From: Microbacteriaceae bacterium
Lineage (GTDB): Bacteria; Actinomycetota; Actinomycetes; Actinomycetales; Microbacteriaceae
DNA length: 6,163 bases
Direction: 5' to 3'
Assembly (NCBI GenBank): GCA_025463665.1
Contig: JAODAY010000090.1
Coordinates: 1-6,163 of the forward strand
The notes below the pieces were generated by a model, which saw only the letters and a list, made by a program, of their open reading frames with translations, did no database searches and was not told the DNA's origin. Both the position numbers and the translations under genes were made by a program. Position 1 is the stretch's first letter; each line of letters begins with the position of its first letter. Shown piece by piece: positions 1-5,577 of this stretch.

Positions 1-58
1 CACGTTCCGCGGAAACACCTATAGCTTCTACCCCGCTGCGGCCAAGCCGCACGCATGA
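1..58 (+). CDS. C-terminal end of an unidentified upstream gene (partial)
   Basis: Reading from base 2, an open frame gives 18 codons, TFRGNTYSFYPAAAKPHA, and stops at TGA 56-58. The stop lies just before the ribosome binding site of the next gene, leaving only 9 bases between the two genes, as expected for consecutive genes of one operon. The other two + frames give no comparable coding end: one stops at base 22-24 and the other runs through into the next gene out of frame. The tail is too short to assign a family. By analogy with levoglucosan gene clusters, a TIM-barrel sugar isomerase/dehydratase or a second oxidoreductase would fit here, but nothing visible proves this. Confidence 0.6.
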   Translation, partial: TFRGNTYSFYPAAAKPHA

Positions 59-62
59 AAGG
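57..62 (+). promoter_or_regulatory. Ribosome binding site of the Gfo/Idh/MocA dehydrogenase
   Basis: GAAAGG lies 5 bases before the ATG at 68 and overlaps the stop codon of the preceding gene. It supports the ATG at 68 as the start. It also implies that no separate promoter fits between the two genes. Confidence 0.6.
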
Positions 63-67
63 CAGAC

Positions 68-1258
68 ATGCAAGACATCAACATCGCCATGATCGGCGGC
101 GGTTTCATGGGCAAAGCACACTCACTCGCCTACGCTGCCATGCCTATGTTCTTCTGGCCCTCGCCAGCGCGACCCGTGAAGAAGATCGTCGTCGACGTCA
201 CGGATGAGTTAGCCCGCACTGCGGCCGAGCGATACTCATGGGAGGGCTTCTCGTCTTCGTGGCGCGACGTCATCAACGATCCGTCAATCGACGTGATCGA
301 CATCGCCACTCCGAACAATCTGCACGCCGAGATCGCCATCGCGGCAGCCGAGGCCGGCAAACACATCATCTGTGAGAAGCCACTCGCCCCAACGGCCGAA
401 GAAGCCGGCCGCATGTATGAGGCGGCGAAGAAGGCCGGGGTCGTGACAGCTGTCGCGTTCAACTACCGCCGGACTCCTGCGGTGGCCCTTGCGAAAAAGT
501 ACATCGACGAAGGCGCGATCGGCGACATATTGAACTTCCGCGGCACGTATCTTCAAGACTGGAGTGCCGACCCGAACTCGCCGCTCAGCTGGCGATTCAA
601 GAAGGACATCGCCGGCTCAGGTGCCGTCGGGGACATCGGTTCCCACGTCGTCGACCTCGCTCGCTACCTCGTAGGCGAGATCTCCGAGGTCACCTCAGTG
701 GTATCCACGTTCATCGCCGACCGCCCATTGCAATCGGGTGGGTTGGACGCACTCGGCGGCTCCACGAAGATTGACGGTCCGCGCGGCGCAGTCGATGTGG
801 ACGACGAGGCGATGTCGCTCGTTCGATTCCACAGCGGCGCCGTGGGCTCGATCGAGGCCACGCGAAACGCTTGGGGCCGCAATAACTACATCACCTTTGA
901 AATCCACGGCACTGAGGGATCGATTTTCTTCAACTACGAGAATCGAGACGAGTTGCAGGTGGCATTCAAGAATGACCCCGCCGATCGCCGCGGGTTCCGC
1001 ACCGTTTACACCGGACCGAACACGCCCTATGGCGAATTCTTGTGGCCGATCCCCGCGATAGGCATCGGCTACGGCGAAACCAAAATCATTGAGGCCCATG
1101 ACTTCTTGAAGGCAGTCGCCGAGGGCGGCACGGTGACACCGAACTTTGCCGACGGTTACCGAGCTGCGCTCGTCGACGAGGCCATCCTCGAGTCAGGTCG
1201 CACGAATCAGTGGGTCACAGTCCCTGACATCACAAAAGCGGGCTTATCAGATGCCTGA
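68..1258 (+). CDS. Gfo/Idh/MocA family sugar dehydrogenase, levoglucosan dehydrogenase-like
   Basis: This 396-aa cytoplasmic protein is an NAD(P)-dependent sugar oxidoreductase. An N-terminal Rossmann domain carries the dinucleotide loop GGGFMGKAH (residues 10-18), TPNNLH (81-86) and the family hallmark EKP (103-105), whose lysine is catalytic in the family. The C-terminal substrate domain begins around residue 125 and has the motif GDIGSHVVDLARY (188-200), giving candidate catalytic residues Asp189 and His193. Length is normal and no lesion is seen. The stretches GKAHSLAYAAMPMFFWP and YLQDWSADPNSPLSWRF match what I remember of levoglucosan dehydrogenase (LgdA/LGDH) from Arthrobacter/Pseudarthrobacter, which oxidises levoglucosan to 3-keto-levoglucosan. 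That is recall, not a search. Family membership is near certain and the substrate is moderately likely. The fallback is another inositol- or glycoside-type dehydrogenase. The gene overlaps the next one by 8 nt, and both ABC transporter genes follow, so it probably acts on the imported sugar. Confidence 0.95.
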   Translation: MQDINIAMIGGGFMGKAHSLAYAAMPMFFWPSPARPVKKIVVDVTDELARTAAERYSWEGFSSSWRDVINDPSIDVIDIATPNNLHAEIAIAAAEAGKHIICEKPLAPTAEEAGRMYEAAKKAGVVTAVAFNYRRTPAVALAKKYIDEGAIGDILNFRGTYLQDWSADPNSPLSWRFKKDIAGSGAVGDIGSHVVDLARYLVGEISEVTSVVSTFIADRPLQSGGLDALGGSTKIDGPRGAVDVDDEAMSLVRFHSGAVGSIEATRNAWGRNNYITFEIHGTEGSIFFNYENRDELQVAFKNDPADRRGFRTVYTGPNTPYGEFLWPIPAIGIGYGETKIIEAHDFLKAVAEGGTVTPNFADGYRAALVDEAILESGRTNQWVTVPDITKAGLSDA

Positions 1259-2771
1259 AACCCCACTTGGGCCACCCGTGGTGACCATGCGAGCCATCGT
1301 CAAGAGCTTCGGACCGGTCGCGGTTTTGAAGTCCGTGGACATGGACATTGTGGCTGGCGAAGTACACGCACTGGCAGGAGAAAATGGCGCAGGCAAGTCA
1401 ACCCTTATGAAAGTGCTGCAGGGCGTGCACCCGATCACCTCCGGCACCATCGCGGTGAACGGCGAGGCAGTTGACATTCGCAACACGGCCGATGCAGAGA
1501 AAGCTGGAATCGGCATGGTGTTTCAGGAGTTCAGCCTTATCCCATCGATGACAGTTGCGCAGAATATCTTTCTCAACCGCGAAATCAAGGGAGCGGGCGG
1601 CCTCATCGACGACCGCGCAGCCGAACGCGCAGCTAAAGAGCTATTCGACGGCCTTGGCGTGCACATCGATCCACGAGCCAGGGTCGAGGAGCTCGGCACC
1701 GCTTATTGGCAACTGGTCGAGATCGCCAAGGCTCTCGCGAAAAACGCTAGCGTCCTCGTGATGGACGAGCCGACAGCTAGCCTCGCCAAGCACGAAGTCG
1801 AGAACCTCTTCAATCTAATTCAGACGCTCAAAAGCCGCGGTATTGCCATCGTCTATATATCGCATCGGATGGACGAGATACGCCGCGTCGCTGACCGGAT
1901 CACGGTCCTTCGCGACGGCCGCGTCGTGCTTGCCGCCCCGGTGGCTGAGCTGAGTGCAGCTGGGATTATCGAGGCCATCATCGGGCGGCGGCTCGCCTCC
2001 GACTTGATCTATCGCGACCGGGGGCTGACCGTCGACGCTCCGGTTCTGCTGGCGGCAGAGAATATCGCTAGCAGCACCGTCCTCCAGTCGGTGAGCCTAA
2101 CCATCCGAGCGGGAGAAATCGTCGGTCTAGCCGGTCTCATGGGCAGCGGGCGGACCGAGTTCGCTCGCGTGGTGGCGGGAATGGACCGCCCGACCAAAGG
2201 AACGCTGAATATCGACGGGAAGCGGATGCGATTCGCTACCCCGTTAGCCGCCCAAAACGCCGGCGTCGCCCTCATCCCCGAAGACCGCCGCGAGCAGGGT
2301 CTAGTTCTTGAGCACTCCGTGTCGGACAACCTGACACTACCGGTCCTTCACCGATTGAAGTCCAAAGGCCTACTCTCCCCTCGAAAACTGCGAGAGCTCA
2401 CCGAACATCTCGTCGGCCGATTTGCGGTGAAAGTCGCCGATCCCTACTCGCCCATGAGTCAGCTCTCGGGAGGCAACCAGCAGAAGGTCGTCGTAGCGAA
2501 GTGGATCAACACCGAGCCGCGCATCCTCGTCATGGACGAGCCCACCGCTGGCGTGGACATTGGAACCAAGACCGAAATCCTCGATATAGTGCGTGATTTT
2601 GCCTCCCAGGGCAACGCCGTGCTCTTCATCTCGTCCGAACTGCCCGAACTGCTCGCGGTCGCCGACCGCATCGTCGTCATCCGAGAGGGGCGCTCCGATA
2701 GCGAGCTGGCCCGCAGTGACGTCCAAAGCGAAGAGCACCTTCAACTCATCATTCAAGGAGAGGCAGCATGA
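1251..2771 (+). CDS. Sugar ABC transporter ATP-binding protein, CUT2 (RbsA/MglA) type
   Basis: This 506-aa protein has two fused nucleotide-binding domains and would energise a CUT2 monosaccharide importer on the inner membrane face. In NBD1 I see Walker A GENGAGKST (43-51), Q-loop FQE (91-93), a degenerate signature LGTAYWQLVEIAKAL (148-162), Walker B VLVMDEP (168-174) and the switch histidine in YISHRMDEI (H205). NBD2 has the family-typical degenerate Walker A GLAGLMGSGRTE (292-303), a proper signature LSGGNQQK (405-412), Walker B ILVMDEP (425-431), and SSE in place of the H-loop (461-463). This asymmetry is normal for RbsA/MglA proteins. ATG 1251 is chosen because it lies inside the end of the dehydrogenase gene (8-nt overlap) and gives the usual short N-terminus before the first beta strand. 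The open frame does extend back to 1146, but that would overlap the dehydrogenase by over 100 nt. No strong Shine-Dalgarno precedes 1251, so translation is probably coupled. ATG 1287 is a less likely alternative start. Confidence 0.95.
   Translation: MPETPLGPPVVTMRAIVKSFGPVAVLKSVDMDIVAGEVHALAGENGAGKSTLMKVLQGVHPITSGTIAVNGEAVDIRNTADAEKAGIGMVFQEFSLIPSMTVAQNIFLNREIKGAGGLIDDRAAERAAKELFDGLGVHIDPRARVEELGTAYWQLVEIAKALAKNASVLVMDEPTASLAKHEVENLFNLIQTLKSRGIAIVYISHRMDEIRRVADRITVLRDGRVVLAAPVAELSAAGIIEAIIGRRLASDLIYRDRGLTVDAPVLLAAENIASSTVLQSVSLTIRAGEIVGLAGLMGSGRTEFARVVAGMDRPTKGTLNIDGKRMRFATPLAAQNAGVALIPEDRREQGLVLEHSVSDNLTLPVLHRLKSKGLLSPRKLRELTEHLVGRFAVKVADPYSPMSQLSGGNQQKVVVAKWINTEPRILVMDEPTAGVDIGTKTEILDIVRDFASQGNAVLFISSELPELLAVADRIVVIREGRSDSELARSDVQSEEHLQLIIQGEAA
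2755..2760 (+). promoter_or_regulatory. Ribosome binding site of the permease gene
   Basis: AAGGAG ends 7 bases before ATG 2768 and lies inside the last codons of the ATPase gene. It is the strongest Shine-Dalgarno on the + strand and fixes the permease start. Confidence 0.75.
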
Positions 2772-3739
2772 GCAGCCCCACAACAGTTGTACGGCCATCC
2801 TTCGCGTCCCGCGTCGTAACCCGGCTCGACTGGCGCAGCAATATCATCTACATAGCTTTCGTCGTAGTGTTCATCCTCTTCGCCATCTTCCTAGGCAATG
2901 ACGGCTTCCTGTCTGCCAACAACATGCTCAACATTGTGCGACAGACGGCCACTATTTCGATCATGGCCGTGGCGATGACATTCGTGATCGCCACCGCTGA
3001 AATCGATCTGAGCGTGGGGTCAATCGCCGGTCTCGCATCGGTCATCACGGCCATGGCAACGACCCAATTCGGTCTCGTACCGGGCATTCTTGCCGGCCTT
3101 CTCGCCGGCGCCGTCATCGGAGCCGTCAATGGCGGGCTCGTCGCCTTGCTGAAAATCCCCTCGTTTCTTGTAACGCTCGGCATGCTGGGCCTTGCGGCCG
3201 GTCTTGCACAGTGGATCACATCGTCGGCGCCGCAGCCCATCACTGACCGCCTCTACGTGATGATTTTCGGCGGCGGGGACTTCGGTCCCGTCCCAGGCTT
3301 ACTCGTCTGGACCATCGTGGCGGTAGCTGTCGGCTGGCTCGTGATGAACCGCACCGGGCTCGGGCGCAAGGTGCTCGCCACTGGCGGCAACCCCACCGCC
3401 GCCGCCTACACGGGCATCAACACTGCCCGAATCAAATTCACAGTGTTGCTCATCTCGGGCGTTGCTGCCGCAGTGGCCGGAATGCTCTACGCCGGCCGTC
3501 TCGAGTCCGGGCGTTTCCAGTGGGGACAAGGTGACGAGCTGACCGTGATCGCAGCCGTCATTTTGGGAGGCACGAGTCTTTTTGGTGGACGCGGCGCCAT
3601 AATCGGCACCCTCTTCGGCTCGCTGTTTATGGGGCTCATCAACAATGGACTCATCCTTGCGGGACTTGACGTCGCGCAACAGCAGGTCGTACGAGGCGCC
3701 ATTATCATCGCGGCCGTCGCCCTCTCGAGGAAGAAATGA
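2768..3739 (+). CDS. Sugar ABC transporter permease, CUT2 (RbsC/MglC) type
   Basis: This 323-aa integral membrane protein of the BPD_transp_2 family would form the sugar channel, probably as a homodimer with the preceding ATPase. A short polar N-terminus (1-25) is followed by about eight to ten hydrophobic segments, roughly at 26-43, 60-77, 84-103, 105-127, 131-150, 177-193, 223-242, 259-280, 282-300 and 308-320. Family hallmarks visible are AEIDLSVGS (77-85), the loop NGGLVALLKIPSFLVTLG (121-138), and GLGRKVLATGGNPTAAAYTGI (197-217), which in this family lies in the cytoplasmic coupling region. The C-terminal half has ILGGTSLFGGRG (265-276), also conserved. The start codon overlaps the ATPase stop as ATGA, so the two are translationally coupled. 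It is the last gene of the operon; the next intact gene is on the other strand. The substrate cannot be read from the permease, but the upstream dehydrogenase suggests a neutral sugar or anhydrosugar. Confidence 0.95.
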   Translation: MSSPTTVVRPSFASRVVTRLDWRSNIIYIAFVVVFILFAIFLGNDGFLSANNMLNIVRQTATISIMAVAMTFVIATAEIDLSVGSIAGLASVITAMATTQFGLVPGILAGLLAGAVIGAVNGGLVALLKIPSFLVTLGMLGLAAGLAQWITSSAPQPITDRLYVMIFGGGDFGPVPGLLVWTIVAVAVGWLVMNRTGLGRKVLATGGNPTAAAYTGINTARIKFTVLLISGVAAAVAGMLYAGRLESGRFQWGQGDELTVIAAVILGGTSLFGGRGAIIGTLFGSLFMGLINNGLILAGLDVAQQQVVRGAIIIAAVALSRKK

Positions 3740-3751
3740 CAGCTCGCCAAG

Positions 3752-3921
3752 CGCTGCGCAGCGGCATCAGTGGCACCGGATTGACGTCGGTCCTGGGGTG
3801 TCTCGGTACTGAGCCACGGTTCAGGACCGTCCAGCTCAAAGGTCGGCACGCTCGCAAACGGCAAGACCACGATGGGGCGCACTCGAGTGGGCTCGGTGCC
3901 ACTGCTGTCGCTTGCCAAGCG
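3752..3921. repeat. Diverged inverted repeat bracketing a dyad-rich segment
   Basis: The arm at 3752-3778 and the reverse complement of 3894-3921 align along about 27 bases with a few mismatches and one gap. They share a perfect 11-bp inner core, CAGTGGCACCG (3768-3778), whose complement CGGTGCCACTG is at 3894-3904. The 115 bases between hold the hairpin at 3788-3829 and the perfect palindrome CACTCGAGTG (3880-3889). The left arm itself begins with a perfect 12-bp palindrome, CGCTGCGCAGCG (3752-3763). It could be the end structure of a small non-autonomous element, an extended terminator, or chance enriched by GC content. No target-site duplication was recognised. Confidence 0.4.
3788..3829 (+). 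terminator. Strong hairpin after the sugar operon, probable transcription end signal
   Basis: The outer stem CGGTCCTG (3788-3795) pairs perfectly with CAGGACCG (3822-3829). After a small internal loop, GTGTCTCG (3798-3805) pairs with TGAGCCAC (3810-3817), with one mismatch and one G-U, closing on the tetraloop GTAC. It begins 49 bases after the permease stop and precedes the region where the gene direction changes. There is no T-run on either side, so it is not a classical intrinsic terminator. U-poor hairpins are often proposed as end signals in actinomycetes, and it could work from either strand. It could instead be part of the inverted-repeat structure around it or an mRNA 3'-protecting stem. 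Confidence 0.5.
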
Positions 3922-3954
3922 ATGTCACGTTAGCCCAGTCGGAGGGGCTGACGG

Positions 3955-4237
3955 GACAGTGTCGGGCGCCTTATCCCGCTTAAGCTCAACGACGATGAGG
4001 TGCCCCTCCCTGTCCAATGCGAGCACATCGAGCCGGTCGCGCTCTCTCCCCCGTGTGGCCCGTCCAGCTTCCAAATTCGAACGCCAGGATCTCGATCGAC
4101 GAGCCCAGAACCTCTGGGTGGGCGATGACCTACCCGTGAAGATGCTGCCGTTCTCTTAGCCCCGCTTGCGCCAGACCTATCGGCGTCGCAGCAGCGGCCG
4201 TTGCTCCATTCACGGTGAAAACCAGCTCGCCGTTCAT
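3955..4237 (-). pseudogene. Decayed, 3'-truncated PD-(D/E)XK nuclease-like gene
   Basis: On the - strand, ATG 4237-4235 opens a frame reading MNGELVFTVNGATAAAATPI and on to LRERQHLHG, then hits TAG at 4132-4130. Past the stop the same frame continues with VIAHPEVLGSSIEILAFEF (4129-4073) as clear coding sequence. Around 4034-4052, near a run of five G, coding shifts by one base. The new frame gives ERDRLDVLALDREG, then VVELKRDKAPDTV, ending near 3955. RLDV with VELK fits the Asp and Glu-x-Lys catalytic positions of a PD-(D/E)XK nuclease fold, as in NucS-like actinobacterial proteins. The TAG sits where I recall Trp (HLQEWVIAHP) in relatives, so TGG to TAG is plausible. After APDTV the frame reads nine unrelated residues to TGA 3927-3925, and the rest of the expected protein is absent. 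One nonsense change, one frameshift and one truncation argue for real decay rather than sequencing error. The nuclease call rests on motifs only. Confidence 0.72.
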
Positions 4238-4241
4238 TGCG

Positions 4242-4249
4242 CTCCCCCT
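4242..4249 (-). promoter_or_regulatory. Fossil ribosome binding site of the nuclease-like pseudogene
   Basis: On the - strand AGGGGGAG lies 4 bases before ATG 4237. The purine-rich block supports this ATG as the original start of the broken gene and shows that its 5' end is preserved although the body is not. Confidence 0.5.
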
Positions 4250-4320
4250 ATAAGGACCTCATGAGCAGTCTCACACAGCAGGTCCACGAGAGTTGCTCGC
4301 AGGTCGGACATTGTCGCGTT

Positions 4321-4372
4321 CGAAGCGGATGAAGCCGGCATCCGTTCGAGGCGCAACAGGTTCGAGTTGCGC
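4321..4372 (+). repeat. Two adjacent small hairpins
   Basis: The first hairpin pairs CGAAGCGGATG (4321-4331) with CATCCGTTCG (4339-4348), with one bulged base and a 7-nt loop. The second pairs GCGCAAC (4351-4357) perfectly with GTTGCGC (4366-4372) around an 8-nt loop. They are separated by only two bases. No T-run follows on either strand. They could be an end signal for the lost - strand gene context or part of a small RNA, and neither can be shown. Confidence 0.35.
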
Positions 4373-4587
4373 AAAACGTTTCGTCACACTGGGGCTTCCG
4401 AACCACGCCGACACTTCGCCTTGCAACCCTTCTTTTCGAGACCCCGCTGTCAGCGCCGGTTGAACGTCAGTCCAAGACGACGATTATCCATCGCTGAGTA
4501 GAGAATGCACCCGGTCGCACGGCGCTGTGTAACCGCTCGCAATGAAATGACAGCAGTGCTCTGATGCCCCTTTTTCGAACGGCGGGC

Positions 4588-4605
4588 GATCTCTCAGCCG
4601 AGATC
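4588..4605 (-). terminator. Weak hairpin just after the 2-hydroxyacid dehydrogenase stop
   Basis: On the - strand GATCTC and GAGATC form a 6-bp stem around a 6-nt loop, starting three bases after the TGA (4611-4609). It is placed correctly for the end of the right-hand operon but is short and has no U-tract, so it is a weak candidate. Confidence 0.3.
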
Positions 4606-4608
4606 TGA

Positions 4609-5577
4609 TCACTCGCTCTCTAGAACTGCGGGGTTGACGATGTTGCGGGGGGTGCGCCCGGCAAGGACCGCGCACACGTTCTCAACCACCCGTCGCTTGA
4701 GTTCCACGTATGACTCCTCGCTGTACCACCCGGCATGAGGCGTCAAAATGACGTTGTCTATCGTGCGAAGTGCATGATCTCGAGGAAGGGGCTCCTCCTC
4801 AAAAACATCCAAGGCGGCTCCAGCTAGGGCGTTCTCGCGGAGCGCCGCGACGAGCGCATCAGTGTCCACAACTGGGCCCCGACAAGTGTTCACGAGCACC
4901 GCGTCCGGTTTCATCGAACGCAGAAGTTCCGTCCCCACCAGATGTCGCGTCGCAGCGAGAAGCGGCACGTGAAGAGAGAGCACGTCGGCGCGTGAGACCA
5001 ACTCATCGAGCGTCACGGCGTGCACGCCTTCGGACGTGACTATGCCCGGCTCGACAGCTGGGTCGTGCCCGATTACCTGAAAACCCAGCCCGGCGGCCTT
5101 ACGGGCGGTCGCTGCACCAATTGCGCCAAGGCCGAGCACGGCGAACACTCTGCTGGAGAAGCGATGCAGCGGCTTGACCGGGGCTAGTTCCCACTCCCCA
5201 CGACGCACAGCGGCGTCAAGCTGTGGGATTCGTCTCGCCAGTGCGACCGCTAGCGCGATTGCATGGTCACTGACGTCGTCAGTGCCGTAGTCCGGAACCG
5301 TGCAGACTGCTATACCGCACTCCGTCGCTGCGTCGACGTCCACAGTGTCATATCCGACCCCATAACGGCCGATCGCGCGCAGTGCCGGCAGCGCCTCAAT
5401 CACTCGCCGGCTTACCGGCGCGTATTGAACGATGATCGCCGACGCGCCTTCGGCTGCGGCGATGACTTCATCTTCGGTGCGCGCGGATGTCACTGACAGT
5501 TCGTGGCCTGCCAACTCCGCAACCTCTCGCTCGATCTCTGTGCTTTCGTGGTCGCAATCCGTGACAGTTATTCTCAC
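4609..5577 (-). CDS. D-isomer-specific 2-hydroxyacid dehydrogenase (CtBP-like group)
   Basis: This 322-aa NAD-dependent enzyme would interconvert a D-2-hydroxy acid and its 2-oxo acid in the cytoplasm. The catalytic domain is split (about 1-97 and 290-322) around the cofactor domain. Visible motifs are RYGVGYDTVD (71-80), the VPDYGTDDVSDHAIAL stretch (94-109) typical of CtBP-like members, the Rossmann loop GLGAIG (149-154) with acidic Asp172 favouring NAD, and the catalytic triad Arg233 (TCRGPVVDTDAL), Glu262 (DVFEEEPLP) and His281 (TPHAGWYS). All catalytic residues are present and length is typical. There is no C-terminal ACT domain, so serine-pathway phosphoglycerate dehydrogenase is unlikely. 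The start is GTG 5577-5575, supported by a strong Shine-Dalgarno and by a GTGA overlap with the stop of the upstream Ldh-type gene. The substrate is unknown; the coupled neighbour suggests both enantiomers of one hydroxy acid are processed. Confidence 0.93.
   Translation of the reverse strand: MRITVTDCDHESTEIEREVAELAGHELSVTSARTEDEVIAAAEGASAIIVQYAPVSRRVIEALPALRAIGRYGVGYDTVDVDAATECGIAVCTVPDYGTDDVSDHAIALAVALARRIPQLDAAVRRGEWELAPVKPLHRFSSRVFAVLGLGAIGAATARKAAGLGFQVIGHDPAVEPGIVTSEGVHAVTLDELVSRADVLSLHVPLLAATRHLVGTELLRSMKPDAVLVNTCRGPVVDTDALVAALRENALAGAALDVFEEEPLPRDHALRTIDNVILTPHAGWYSEESYVELKRRVVENVCAVLAGRTPRNIVNPAVLESE

Larger units (their letters stand above)
4260..4608. other. Intergenic stretch with no convincing gene
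   Basis: I translated all six frames across this stretch. Open frames exist but have no good start, Shine-Dalgarno or recognisable motif. The longest are a + frame without a start at about 4262-4501, and a - frame open from about 4486 down to about 4246. Two small adjacent hairpins lie at 4321-4372 and one more just beside the stop of the dehydrogenase on the right. I cannot identify a promoter, tRNA, transposase or integrase piece here. It probably continues the decayed zone between the two operons. Confidence 0.55.

Noticed and set aside
1146..1250. A 35-codon N-terminal extension of the ABC ATPase.
   Set aside because: It lies entirely inside the dehydrogenase coding region, has no family similarity, and the ATG at 1251 gives the usual N-terminus for RbsA-type proteins.
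3487..3918. A - strand open frame whose first part (GTEPTRVRPIVVLPFASVPT) looks faintly like the end of a LacI-type regulator.
   Set aside because: It starts at a TTG with a stop two codons upstream, reads through the hairpin and repeat arms, and then runs antisense through the permease. The resemblance is a few residues only and no other LacI part is present.
3736..3933. A + strand open frame of 65 codons directly after the permease.
   Set aside because: It has no Shine-Dalgarno, an unnatural composition, and runs through the inverted repeats. It is more likely spacer than gene.
3929..3935. GTTAGCC, considered as part of an integron attC site next to the inverted repeat.
   Set aside because: It does not fit the GTTRRRY consensus and no matching inverse core site is placed at the other end.
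3872..4159. A + strand open frame of 95 codons.
   Set aside because: It is the antisense shadow of the nuclease-like pseudogene and is rich in Ser and Arg, as expected for a shadow.
4234..4311. A possible 25-residue - strand ORF (MSDLRATLVDLLCE...) whose TGA overlaps the pseudogene ATG.
   Set aside because: The ATGA overlap is suggestive, but there is no Shine-Dalgarno or recognisable similarity, and a chance ORF of this size is likely in GC-rich DNA.
4359..4366. GGTTCGAG resembling a tRNA T-loop.
   Set aside because: The surrounding bases form a 7-bp hairpin rather than a T arm, and no acceptor, D or anticodon arm can be built.
4262..4501. A + strand frame open for about 79 codons in the gene-free stretch.
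   Set aside because: It has no suitable start codon near its beginning, is Arg-rich, and shows no motif.
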